Shown here in pieces: positions 17,824-25,946 of a DNA stretch of 64,000 nucleotides. Origin of the DNA: Pseudomonas mucoides (GTDB lineage: Bacteria; Pseudomonadota; Gammaproteobacteria; Pseudomonadales; Pseudomonadaceae). The translations under genes and the position numbers were made by a program. The stretch spans positions 930,001 to 994,000 of the forward strand of contig NZ_JACOPW010000002.1 in NCBI RefSeq assembly GCF_015461845.1, written 5' to 3'. Each line of letters opens with the position of its first letter. Position 1 is the stretch's first letter. The notes under the pieces were generated by a model that made no database searches, had not been told where the DNA came from, and worked only from the letters and a program-made list of their open reading frames with translations.

Positions 17824-18066
17824 AGTGCCTTGCTCCCCTGTTAACACAAGAAGGGCTTAGTTATAGCGTTGCTATTGCATGGGGTCCAGATTCGAAGCTT
17901 ACTACTTAACAACCCCCATGATTGGGGATTATTCTCAACGGCCTGACTATCAATCACATCAAAAGTTTAATTTGTCCGACGAAATAAAAATTCCTCCTGA
18001 AAACAGCCGCTTGAGTAGAAGCAAATTCACTATTGGATAAAAGGCGTGCTTTTTGACGAGGAACGT

Positions 18067-18095
18067 TTGACAGCTCGCTTAGAGTGGTCGATAAC
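18067..18095 (+). promoter_or_regulatory. Candidate sigma70 promoter of the EPS operon
   Basis: A perfect -35 TTGACA (18067-18072), a 17-bp spacer and -10 GATAAC (18090-18095, four of six consensus bases). Transcription would start near 18102, giving a leader of about 325 nt before the rfaH-like gene. Best promoter match in the gap; the start site is not proven. Confidence 0.5.
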
Positions 18096-18201
18096 TACAC
18101 CGGTCTATTGGAACAGTTGTGCGAGTGCGGACTGTCTGTTTAGCCTCTGATCCTTAGTCTCCTACCGAATTAGTTTTTATGTGGGTCCCTTGTGCGGACC
18201 G

Positions 18202-18213
18202 TGCGGTAGCTTT
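18202..18213 (+). promoter_or_regulatory. ops-like element in the EPS leader
   Basis: TGCGGTAGCTTT contains the eight-base core GCGGTAGC of the operon polarity suppressor element (consensus GGCGGTAGCGT-like), with T for the first G. In enteric bacteria RNA polymerase pauses at ops and RfaH loads onto the exposed non-template strand. It lies about 100 nt after the predicted start site and 215 nt before the gene for an RfaH paralogue. A small hairpin (GGTCC/GGACC) lies just upstream. Confidence 0.6.
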
Positions 18214-18263
18214 GCCCAAAGCGAAGTTGACTCAGGCTTATGCCTGATATGTTGCACGGTATA

Positions 18264-18303
18264 GCGTCACGTCATTGGCTTGTGCCCTTTCGTGATGCGT
18301 TTT
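18264..18303 (+). terminator. Terminator-like hairpin in the EPS leader
   Basis: Arms GCGTCACG (18264-18271) and CGTGATGC (18291-18298) form 8 pairs with one G-U; the loop has its own GGC/GCC stem. GTTTTG follows. The U-run is short, so it could be a leaky attenuator or a pause site rather than a full terminator. It lies between ops and the first gene. Confidence 0.4.
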
Positions 18304-18427
18304 GTGATTCATTATTGATACACAACTGCGCAACTCTATAAAAAAACATATCTGCTCGATTAACACTTCCTAGGCCTCAATAGAGCCACTGCCTGCCTAA
18401 ACTTCTCAATTCACAGAGTTTACCAGC

Positions 18428-18964
18428 ATGCCAGCATTAAGCTCCGAGCGGTCTAATTGGTACCTGTTGCAATGTAAACCACGTCAGGATGAACGTGCCC
18501 ACCTGAACCTTCTGCAACAAAACTATGTGATCTTCCACCCCCAACTGGTGACCGAGCGCGTGATACGCGGAAAACGCCACAGGGTGCTGGAATCGCTGTT
18601 CCCCGGGTATCTGTTTATCCACCTCAGCCGTAACGACAATTGGGCGCCCTTACGTTCCACCCGCGGCGTCAGTCGTATTGTCGAATTCAATCATGGTCCT
18701 GCGACAGTGGCAGAGCACGTCATCGAGCATCTGCGCGCGCGCTGTTTTGAATCGGCGGATGCGCACGTCGACCATGACCTGAAACCCGGCGAACACTTGC
18801 AAATCATTCGAGGGCCACTGTCGACACTGGAAGGCATCTTCGTGTCCTCGCAGGGGGCTGAACGTGTGATGATCCTGCTGCAGTTCCTTAATCGCGATCA
18901 AACTATTTGCGTTCCACGCAGTGATCTCGGACTCCAGAGCACGCCCATACAACTTAATAACTAA
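18428..18964 (+). CDS. rfaH: RfaH-type specialised NusG paralogue (transcription anti-terminator)
   Basis: 178 aa against 162 in E. coli RfaH. NGN domain at about 10-107 (WYLLQCKPRQDERA, RVIRGKRHRVLESLFPGYLFI, STRGVSRIVEF), linker, then a KOW domain at about 115-165. Aligned to RfaH from memory, the ops-contacting Lys10 and Arg16 equal Lys17 and Arg23; His20 becomes Asn27. The Glu48-Arg138 salt bridge that locks RfaH in its autoinhibited all-helical state corresponds to Glu55-Arg146, both present. The protein would bind elongating RNA polymerase at ops, block Rho and pausing, and recruit ribosomes. It is the first gene of an 18-kb EPS operon with an ops-like element in its own leader, so feedback is likely. 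Weak SD. Confidence 0.9.
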   Translation: MPALSSERSNWYLLQCKPRQDERAHLNLLQQNYVIFHPQLVTERVIRGKRHRVLESLFPGYLFIHLSRNDNWAPLRSTRGVSRIVEFNHGPATVAEHVIEHLRARCFESADAHVDHDLKPGEHLQIIRGPLSTLEGIFVSSQGAERVMILLQFLNRDQTICVPRSDLGLQSTPIQLNN

Positions 18965-19002
18965 TTGTTTGCCTTATATGCTTTCGTCAGGAGCTACGAA
19001 AA

Positions 19003-20163
19003 ATGGCCTTGAAGTCACGCTGCCCTATTGCACTGCTCATGGCCTCTCTTTATCCAGGGATGGCATGGAGTATCAACCCACAAAACATTGATGTTTACGG
19101 CTTCAACTTCACTCCAACTTTCCTGCTCTCAGAAAGTTACGACGATAACTTTCGCGAATTGGAAAACAACACGCAATCTTCCATGATCACTCGGTTGGCG
19201 CCCTCCTTCGAACTGAAGGCTGAAGACCGCAACAGCGCCACGCGCCTTATCTGGCAGCCGACTCAGAACATATACCACGATGAGTCCGATGCCTCGTACA
19301 CGGCACAGCGGGTGCGGGCCGACAGCATCATGGAGTTCACCGACCGACACCGTCTGAAACTTGAGGCCGAGTACCGCAAATGGGAGCGTACGGAATCGAC
19401 GGCGGTCATAGGCGAAAACGACAAACTCAACAACAAACGTGTGGGTGGCCTGTACACCTACGGCGCCAAGAGCGCTGATAACCAGATTGATGTCGGCGCC
19501 AACTATGCAGAACTTCGCTATACCAATGCCGATGGCGTCAACGACGACAAAGAACGTAATACCGCCGGTGTGACCACCACCTGGTATCACCGCATTGGCA
19601 GTAACACCCGTGGCTTGCTGGAATACGACCACACGAACTTCGATTATCTGCAATCCAACAGCCCGCGCAGCAGTAAATCCGACGCCATCCTGGGCGGAGC
19701 CACATGGGACTTCACCGCCCGCACCTCGGGCAAAGTGCGCATTGGTTACGAGAAAAAGAATTTCGACAGCAGCCAATCCAAAGACCTCGACAACCCCACC
19801 TGGCAAGTGGATCTGCAATACAAACCACGTACTTACTCGACCTTTACCTTTGTCGCCCGCCAGGCCCTTGCCGAGGGCGACGATGGTGCTGACGCTGTCA
19901 AATCAACCTTCACTCAGGTCGGTTGGCGCCACGGCTGGACCGAACGCATCACCACCGTGGCCCAGGCCGGTTATGGCCGATATGTCTACGAAGGCGAAAG
20001 CCGCACGGACAATCTTCAGGATTACAACCTGGCCCTGAGATACGCCATGCGCCGATGGCTGGATATCGAACTCGGCTATCGCTACCGGGATAACAATTCG
20101 GACGCCGAAGATGAAAGCTACACCCGCAACGTTGTTTCGATCAGCTTCAACGTAAGCCTTTAG
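19003..20163 (+). CDS. EPS-operon outer-membrane beta-barrel protein (putative secretion porin)
   Basis: 386 aa. Signal peptide about 1-23 (cleavage near AWS-IN). The mature part is made of alternating amphipathic strands with aromatic girdles and charged loops (TPTFLLSESYDDNF, WDFTARTSGKVRIGYEKKNF split by turns, RWLDIELGYRYRDN) and ends in a strand VVSISFNVSL. It resembles beta-barrel proteins that sit in PEP-CTERM/EPS loci. With roughly 16-18 possible strands it could form a polymer-conducting pore. The next gene encodes a short Wza-type protein without the outer-membrane helix, which makes a separate porin likely. AGGAG precedes the ATG. Strand count is by eye. Confidence 0.75.
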   Translation: MALKSRCPIALLMASLYPGMAWSINPQNIDVYGFNFTPTFLLSESYDDNFRELENNTQSSMITRLAPSFELKAEDRNSATRLIWQPTQNIYHDESDASYTAQRVRADSIMEFTDRHRLKLEAEYRKWERTESTAVIGENDKLNNKRVGGLYTYGAKSADNQIDVGANYAELRYTNADGVNDDKERNTAGVTTTWYHRIGSNTRGLLEYDHTNFDYLQSNSPRSSKSDAILGGATWDFTARTSGKVRIGYEKKNFDSSQSKDLDNPTWQVDLQYKPRTYSTFTFVARQALAEGDDGADAVKSTFTQVGWRHGWTERITTVAQAGYGRYVYEGESRTDNLQDYNLALRYAMRRWLDIELGYRYRDNNSDAEDESYTRNVVSISFNVSL

Positions 20164-20175
20164 GAGGGTTTTGCG

Positions 20176-20709
20176 ATGAACTCACACACTCTTGGCTTGT
20201 TGTTCGCATTGGCATTTGCCCCCACTACGTACGCAGCGGACTCCGGCACCCAGTACAAACTGGCGGCGGGCGACGTGTTGCGCATCACCGTGTTCGGCGA
20301 GCCGGAACTGAGCATTAAAAGGGTTCGCCTCAACGACGCCGGAACGTTTTCCTACCCGTTCCTCGGTGAAATTTCCGCCAAGGGCCTCACCCCCAACCAG
20401 GTCGAAAAGATCATCGTCGACGGGCTAAAACAGGGCTATCTGAACGATCCGAAAGTCAGCCTGAGCCAGATCGAATACCGCTCGTTCTACATCAACGGCG
20501 AGGTCACCAAACCCGGCAGTTACCCCTTCGTGCCCGGCCTGACGCTTGAGAAAGCCATTGCCTTGGGCGGTGGCCTCACCGAGCGCGCCTCGATCAAACG
20601 CGTGACGATCGTGCGCGGCGACAGCGGCCAGACCCTCACCGATGAAGTGACGCGCAGCACCACAATTGCCCCCGGCGACACCATTTCCATTGCACAAGGC
20701 TTTTTCTAA
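20176..20709 (+). CDS. Short polysaccharide export protein (Wza/GumB type)
   Basis: 177 aa with a cleavable signal peptide (about 1-20, YAAD) and no lipobox Cys. Poly_export domain at about 25-100 (YKLAAGDVLRITVFGEPEL, then GTFSYPFLGEISAKGLTP) and one SLBB domain at about 103-170 (FYINGEVTKPGSYPF, ALGGGLTERA). E. coli Wza is about 380 aa with more SLBB-like repeats, a lipid anchor and a C-terminal helix that spans the outer membrane; none of these is present here. Periplasmic component of a Wzx/Wzy export path, working with the adjacent Wzc-like kinase. TAGGAGGG gives a strong RBS; the wzc start follows 2 bp after the stop. Confidence 0.88.
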   Translation: MNSHTLGLLFALAFAPTTYAADSGTQYKLAAGDVLRITVFGEPELSIKRVRLNDAGTFSYPFLGEISAKGLTPNQVEKIIVDGLKQGYLNDPKVSLSQIEYRSFYINGEVTKPGSYPFVPGLTLEKAIALGGGLTERASIKRVTIVRGDSGQTLTDEVTRSTTIAPGDTISIAQGFF

Positions 20710-20711
20710 TC

Positions 20712-23024
20712 ATGGACAACAGCCCTAGCAACTTCGTCGAACGTCCTCTGCAAACGCACGTGTATCAACAGCACAGCGAAGACAGGGACACCATTGATCT
20801 GCTCAAACTGTGGAGGGTGATCTGGCGCGCGAAATGGAAAATCGGCTGGCTGGTTGTGCTCAGCGTTGCCCTGGCGGTGGTGGCCGTCTCGCTGATCACC
20901 CCGCAATACATCGGCAGCACCACGTTGCTGTTCAACGACAAGACGCCGCCGCTGATGTCCTTCCAGCAAGTGAAGGATTCAGGCAGCAACGCTACTGACT
21001 ACTTGCAGACCCAGCAGGCTCTCCTGGAATCCCGGGACCTGGCCGAACGTGCGGTGAAAAAACTCGGTCTCACCACCAACCCGATCACCGACCCGCGCCA
21101 GCAGCCGGCGCCGTGGTTCACGCCGCGCAAATGGCTGGCGGACCTCAACCTTAATCAGTGGATACCCGGAATGGGCATGCTGTTGCCGGTGAAGGACGCG
21201 CCAACCGAGGAAGACGTGTTCAATCAGGTCACGCAAAACCTGATGCTGCACACCACCGTCAAGTTTGTCGGCAAAAGCCAACTGCTGAACATCGAAGTCG
21301 AGCTACCGGACCCTGATCTCGCCGCCGCAGCGGCCAACGCACTGGCCCAGGGCTTTACCGACAGCCAGATCGACACCAGCGAAAAATCTTCGCAGTCCAC
21401 CACGGCGTGGATGAACACCCGACTGGTCGATTTGCGCAACAACCTGCGCGTGGCCGAGAAAAAACTTCAGGGCTACCGCGAAGAGCAAGGGCTGGTCGAT
21501 GTCGGCGGTGTCTCCACCATCAGCGCCAACGAACTGGAGGCTACCGGCAGCCGCATGGTCGACGCCCGCCGTACCCGCGCTGAAGCCGAGAGCGAATACC
21601 GTCAGGCCAAGGCTTTGAGCACTGGCGACTTGAGTCGGCTCTCCAGCGTACCCGCTGTGTTGTCCAATCCGCTGGTCCAGCAATTCCAGGCTGACCGGGC
21701 CAAAGCGCAAGCCAAGGTCGATGAGCTGTCGGGGCGCTATGGGCCGAAACACCCGAGCCTGATTTCCGCACAGTCCGAATTGCGCGCAGCCACCACTGCC
21801 CTGCAATTGCAGGTGCAGCAAGTGGTCGCCGGGATCGAGCGGCAATATCAGCTCGCCTCGGCCAGCGAAGCCTCGATCCGCCAATCGTTCAACAGCAACA
21901 AGGCGCAGATCCAGGACATCGCGCGCAAAGAGTTTCAGTTGCGCGAGTTCCAGCGTGAAGTCGACAGCACCCGTGCGCTGTACGAAACCTTCGTCACTCG
22001 CTTGAAGGAGACCGCCGCCACCGCCGACATGGACTCGACCAAGGTGCGCATCGTCGACCCGGCAATTGTTCCGATGGAAGCCAGCAAGCCACGCAAAACG
22101 TTGATCGTGGGCATTGTCGGGTTGCTGGCAGCCCTGATTGGCGTTGCGCTGGCCCTGCTGTTTGACAGCCTGAGCAACACCTTCAAGACCGACGAGACCA
22201 TCGAGAGCACGCTCAATATTCCATTGCTCAGCGTCGTTCCGTTGGTGATGAAGAAAAGCCGCCGGCAACTGGCGCGGTTGTTTGAGGACAACGACAACCC
22301 GCGCTTTTCCGAGACCATTCGCAACCTGCGCACCTGGTTGATGTTGCAAAGCAGCGAGATGCCGTCGCAGGTGGTGCTGGTGACCTCGACCGTGGCCGGT
22401 GAGGGTAAAAGCACCATCGCCAACAACCTCGCCAGCTCGCTCACCTCCCTTGAGCGCGTGCTGCTGATCGATGCCGACATGCGCCAGCCGACCCTTTCGC
22501 TGAACTTCGACTTCCCGCCGGACGCCCCCGGGCTGGCGAATGTGATTGCGGGCACGGCTCGGCTCGAAGACTGCATCGTCTCGGTGGGCAACCTGGATTT
22601 GCTGCCGGCCGGGAAAATGTTGCAGCCCTCGGTGGACCTGTTCACCGCGCCGCGCCTGCCATCTCCCGCCGACGCGCTCAACCCGGCACGCCAGCCTCCG
22701 CCCCAGGACTTGCTCAGTTCGCCACGCATGGCGCGGATGCTCGAAGCACTGAAGTCGCGTTACCGCCACATCATCATCGACTCGCCGCCGGCGGAGATGA
22801 TCAGCGATGCCTTGCTGCTGGCCCAGCATTCGGACGCCGTGATCTACGTGGTCAAGGCCGACAGCACGCCGATCAGTCAGGTGCAAAGGGGCATCGCGAT
22901 GCTGCAACAAAGCCACGTACCGGTGTTCGGTACCGTGCTCAACCAGGTCGACCTGCGCAAGGCGCGCAAGTATGGCTACAACCACTCCCGCACGTTTTAT
23001 AACTACGACTTCGCGCCCCGTTAA
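20712..23024 (+). CDS. Polysaccharide copolymerase / tyrosine autokinase (Wzc/GumC type)
   Basis: 770 aa. N-terminal Wzz domain with TM1 at about 50-75, a long periplasmic coiled-coil region (about 220-430), a GNVR-like block and TM2 at about 456-478 (KTLIVGIVGLLAALIGVALALL in two parts). C-terminal BY-kinase: Walker A VAGEGKST at about 561-568, Walker A' LLIDADMRQP at about 583-592, Walker B HIIIDSPP. The C-terminal tail has tyrosines 754, 756, 763 and 765, a small autophosphorylation cluster. It sets chain length and links Wzy polymerisation to export in the inner membrane. GumC of Xanthomonas lacks the kinase, so this is the fused proteobacterial form. No cognate Wzb phosphatase is in the operon. 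Confidence 0.92.
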   Translation: MDNSPSNFVERPLQTHVYQQHSEDRDTIDLLKLWRVIWRAKWKIGWLVVLSVALAVVAVSLITPQYIGSTTLLFNDKTPPLMSFQQVKDSGSNATDYLQTQQALLESRDLAERAVKKLGLTTNPITDPRQQPAPWFTPRKWLADLNLNQWIPGMGMLLPVKDAPTEEDVFNQVTQNLMLHTTVKFVGKSQLLNIEVELPDPDLAAAAANALAQGFTDSQIDTSEKSSQSTTAWMNTRLVDLRNNLRVAEKKLQGYREEQGLVDVGGVSTISANELEATGSRMVDARRTRAEAESEYRQAKALSTGDLSRLSSVPAVLSNPLVQQFQADRAKAQAKVDELSGRYGPKHPSLISAQSELRAATTALQLQVQQVVAGIERQYQLASASEASIRQSFNSNKAQIQDIARKEFQLREFQREVDSTRALYETFVTRLKETAATADMDSTKVRIVDPAIVPMEASKPRKTLIVGIVGLLAALIGVALALLFDSLSNTFKTDETIESTLNIPLLSVVPLVMKKSRRQLARLFEDNDNPRFSETIRNLRTWLMLQSSEMPSQVVLVTSTVAGEGKSTIANNLASSLTSLERVLLIDADMRQPTLSLNFDFPPDAPGLANVIAGTARLEDCIVSVGNLDLLPAGKMLQPSVDLFTAPRLPSPADALNPARQPPPQDLLSSPRMARMLEALKSRYRHIIIDSPPAEMISDALLLAQHSDAVIYVVKADSTPISQVQRGIAMLQQSHVPVFGTVLNQVDLRKARKYGYNHSRTFYNYDFAPR

Positions 23025-23171
23025 CACCGGGGCGACCTAGCCAACGCGTCACCTCTGCCAATACAAAAACAGCTGCTTCACCTCTGCCGAGCAACGGAAA
23101 AGCCTGCGGGAGCCACGCCGTGTCCGCCCGTTTTGTGCTGGTGCATTTACTTCTGCCTTGAGGTCAAGCCC
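23025..23171 (+). other. 147-bp gap between wzc and wcaJ with an 11-bp direct repeat
   Basis: TCACCTCTGCC occurs at 23049-23059 and 23078-23088, 29 bp apart. The gap is the longest inside the first nine genes of the operon and could hold an internal promoter or processing site, but no clear one is seen. Confidence 0.35.
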
Positions 23172-24563
23172 ATGACACCGCTCTATACCGCTCACCTGAC
23201 TCACCGCCGAGGCCTGACGTTCTGGGGACAGTGGGTCTGCGCAATGACGCTGACCATCGGGCTGCTGATGCTGCTCGTACTGTGGCGCGTCGGCAACCTG
23301 ACCAGCGATTACCGGATTCTGATCATTCTGACCGTGCTCGGCTCGGTGCCGATCTACAGCCTGATGCAGGTCTACCACAAGCGTCATGGCTTGCTGGTCG
23401 GGCTCGGTCGATTGCTGGCCGGCTGGCTGATCCTGCTGGCCGTGCTGGCGGCCATCGCCTTCATCACCCAAACCAGTGCGACGTACTCGCGACAAGTCAT
23501 CATGGTTTGGGCGGTGTTGGGGTTTCTGGTTCAGGCGCTGAGTTTCCTGCCCCTGCATTACTTCGCCCGGTTGCACGCGCGCATGGTCTGCAAGGAACGC
23601 CGGTCAGTGATCATCGGCACCTGTCCGACCGCCCATGAGCTGGCGAAAAAACTCTCCCGGCCGAACCGCGCGCTGGTCCTGGGGTTCATCGCCGCCGCCG
23701 ACGACAGTGGCCCGGCGCCGAGCATTCTGCCGCTGCTCGGCCGGGTCGACGCCATCCGCGAGATCATCACCCGCCTGGCCGTGCGGCGCGTCTATATCGT
23801 CCTGACGATGGCGCATGCCGCAACCATTGAAGCGCTGTACATCGACCTGCTGGACATGAACGTCGACGTGGTCTGGATCCCGGATTTCAGCAGCATGGTG
23901 CTGCTCAATCATTCGATCTCGGAAATCGAACGGATGCCGGCGATCTACCTCAACGAAAGCCTGATCAGCTCGCACCCCGCCAGCCTGTTTTGCAAGGACC
24001 TGTTCGAACGCAGCCTGGCGGCCACGGCCCTGATTGTGATCAGCCCGTTGCTGTTGGTGGTCGCGGCCGCCGTCAAGTTGAGCTCGCCAGGGCCGGTGCT
24101 GTTCAAGCAAAACCGCCACGGCTGCAACGGCGAAGTGATCAAGGTCTGGAAGTTTCGCTCAATGCGCGTCCATGACGACCGCGAGGTGCGCCAGGCCATC
24201 CGCGAAGACGATCGCGTCACGCCGGTCGGACGCTTCCTGCGCCGCAGTTCCATCGACGAATTGCCGCAGCTGTTCAACGTGCTGTTCGGCCAGATGGCCC
24301 TCGTCGGCCCCCGCCCGCATGCCGTCACCCACAACATTTACTACACCGGCAAAGTCCGCGCCTACATGGCCCGTCATCGCCTAAAGCCTGGGATTACCGG
24401 GCTGGCCCAGGTCACCGGGCATCGCGGCGAGACCGAGACCGTGGAAAAGATGCAGCTGCGCGTGGCCCAGGACCTCAACTACATCAACCAATGGTCACTG
24501 TGGCTGGACATCAAGATTCTGATCAAGACGCCCTTCACGTTGTTCTCGAAAAACATCTACTGA
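23172..24563 (+). CDS. Undecaprenyl-phosphate glucose phosphotransferase (WcaJ/GumD type)
   Basis: 463 aa from ATG 23172 (TTGAGG 9 nt upstream). About five N-terminal membrane segments with a Rossmann-like insert (RSVIIGTCPTAHELAKKL), then from about residue 270 the catalytic Bac_transf domain: a re-entrant helix, KVWKFRSMRVHDD, SIDELPQLFNVLFGQMALVG with PRPHAVTHN, and KPGITGLAQVTGHRGETET. These motifs match phosphoglycosyltransferases that move glucose-1-phosphate from UDP-glucose to undecaprenyl phosphate, the first step of repeat-unit assembly. Glucose specificity is inferred from likeness to WcaJ/GumD rather than WbaP. Confidence 0.9.
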   Translation: MTPLYTAHLTHRRGLTFWGQWVCAMTLTIGLLMLLVLWRVGNLTSDYRILIILTVLGSVPIYSLMQVYHKRHGLLVGLGRLLAGWLILLAVLAAIAFITQTSATYSRQVIMVWAVLGFLVQALSFLPLHYFARLHARMVCKERRSVIIGTCPTAHELAKKLSRPNRALVLGFIAAADDSGPAPSILPLLGRVDAIREIITRLAVRRVYIVLTMAHAATIEALYIDLLDMNVDVVWIPDFSSMVLLNHSISEIERMPAIYLNESLISSHPASLFCKDLFERSLAATALIVISPLLLVVAAAVKLSSPGPVLFKQNRHGCNGEVIKVWKFRSMRVHDDREVRQAIREDDRVTPVGRFLRRSSIDELPQLFNVLFGQMALVGPRPHAVTHNIYYTGKVRAYMARHRLKPGITGLAQVTGHRGETETVEKMQLRVAQDLNYINQWSLWLDIKILIKTPFTLFSKNIY

Positions 24564-24593
24564 CGCCCTGCTTCGACTCCCCGAGGTTTGATC

Positions 24594-25934
24594 ATGAATG
24601 TGAGCGTATTCGGTATAGGTTATGTGGGCCTGGTCCAGGGCGCCGCGCTGGCAGAAGTCGGCCATAGCGTGATGTGCGTGGATGTCGACGCCACCAAGGT
24701 CGATGCCCTCAAGGACGGCACCTTGCCGATCTACGAGCCCGGTTTGGAAGCCCTGGTGCGCGACAATTACCAGAGCGGCCGCCTGCAGTTCGGCACCGAC
24801 CTGGCCAGCGCCGTGCAGCATGGCGATGTGTTGTTGATCGCCGTCGGCACGCCGCCTGACGAAGACGGTTCGGCAGACCTTCAATACGTGTTGAGCGTGG
24901 CGCAAACCATCGCGCAGCACATGGATCGTCACCAGATCATCGTCGATAAATCCACCGTCCCCGTCGGCACTGGCGACCTGGTACGTGCACGCATCGAGCA
25001 GGTGCTGGCCGACAACGGTCGCAGCCACCTGACCTTCGATGTGGTCTCCAATCCGGAGTTTCTCAAGGAAGGTTGTGCGGTAGAGGACTGCATGCGCCCG
25101 GACCGGATCGTCATCGGCACCGACAGCCCGCACGCCGAAGAGGTCATGCGTGAACTGTACGAACCGTTCAATCGCAACCGCGAAAAAATCATTGTCATGG
25201 ACATTCGCAGCGCCGAGCTGACCAAGTACGCGGCCAACTGCATGTTGGCGACCAAGATCAGCTTCATGAACGAAATGGCCAACATCGCCGAAAAGCTCGG
25301 CGCAGACATCGAAATGGTCCGCCACGGAATCGGGTCCGATCCGCGCATTGGTTATCAATTTATCTACCCCGGCCTCGGCTACGGCGGCTCGTGTTTCCCC
25401 AAGGACGTGAAGGCGCTGATTCACGCCGCCACCCGTGTCGACATCGATGCGCGGGTGCTCAAGGCCGTGGAGTCGCGCAACAACGAGCAGAAAACCACCC
25501 TCTACAGCAAGATTTCCGATCACTTCGACGGCGCCCTGCGCGGCAAGACTTTCGCCCTGTGGGGCTTGAGCTTCAAACCCAACACCGACGACATGCGCGA
25601 AGCCCCCAGCCGGGTCCTGATGGAAGCCTTGTGGCACGCCGGCGCGAGCGTCCAGGCCTACGACCCGAAAGCCATGGAGGAAACCCAGCGCATTTACGGC
25701 TCGCGCGACGACCTGACCCTGGCGGGCACCAAGGAAGCGGCGCTGAAAAATGCCGACGCCTTGATCATCGTCACCGAGTGGCAAGCGTTCCGCGCGCCGG
25801 ACTTCGACCTGATCAGCCAACAGCTCAAGCAACCGCTGATTTTCGACGGACGCAACCTGTTCGATCCGCAGCGCTTGAGCAAGCGTGGCTTCACCTACGT
25901 GTCCGTGGGTCGCCAGACCCACGCCGCAATCTGA
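24594..25934 (+). CDS. ugd: UDP-glucose 6-dehydrogenase
   Basis: 446 aa from ATG 24594; CGAGG lies about 7 nt upstream. N-terminal NAD domain [18 protein letters not shown] (about 8-25), [22 protein letters not shown], and the catalytic Cys267 in [10 protein letters not shown]; the C-terminal domain has [19 protein letters not shown]. It oxidises UDP-glucose twice to UDP-glucuronic acid in the cytosol. Its place in the operon shows that the polymer contains glucuronic acid or a sugar derived from it, such as galacturonic acid made by the epimerase encoded at 16846-17823. Confidence 0.94.
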   Translation: MNVSVFGIGYVGLVQGAALAEVGHSVMCVDVDATKVDALKDGTLPIYEPGLEALVRDNYQSGRLQFGTDLASAVQHGDVLLIAVGTPPDEDGSADLQYVLSVAQTIAQHMDRHQIIVDKSTVPVGTGDLVRARIEQVLADNGRSHLTFDVVSNPEFLKEGCAVEDCMRPDRIVIGTDSPHAEEVMRELYEPFNRNREKIIVMDIRSAELTKYAANCMLATKISFMNEMANIAEKLGADIEMVRHGIGSDPRIGYQFIYPGLGYGGSCFPKDVKALIHAATRVDIDARVLKAVESRNNEQKTTLYSKISDHFDGALRGKTFALWGLSFKPNTDDMREAPSRVLMEALWHAGASVQAYDPKAMEETQRIYGSRDDLTLAGTKEAALKNADALIIVTEWQAFRAPDFDLISQQLKQPLIFDGRNLFDPQRLSKRGFTYVSVGRQTHAAI

Positions 25935-25946
25935 GGGGGTCAGGCC

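Larger units (their letters stand above)
17824..18427. other. AT-rich EPS operon control region and leader
   Basis: 604 bp without a gene, clearly richer in A+T than both flanks. From left to right it holds a weak CCCC/GGGG dyad near 17915-17930, a sigma70-like promoter (18067-18095), a short GGTCC/GGACC hairpin (18184-18200), the ops-like element (18202-18213), a CAGGC-ttat-GCCTG hairpin (18232-18245) and a terminator-like hairpin (18264-18303). The first gene has only a weak SD (CAGAG about 10 nt upstream). Confidence 0.65.

Noticed and set aside
18150..18240. Full 39-bp JUMPstart sequence
   Set aside because: Only the ops core is recognisable; the upstream JUMPstart bases do not match.
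21303..23027. 574-codon open frame on the minus strand opposite wzc
   Set aside because: Low-complexity Gln/His/Arg-rich translation typical of antisense of GC-rich genes; the plus strand encodes a clear Wzc.
23049..23088. 11-bp direct repeat as a regulator-binding site
   Set aside because: Two copies only, no dyad, no regulator; listed only as a feature of the gap.
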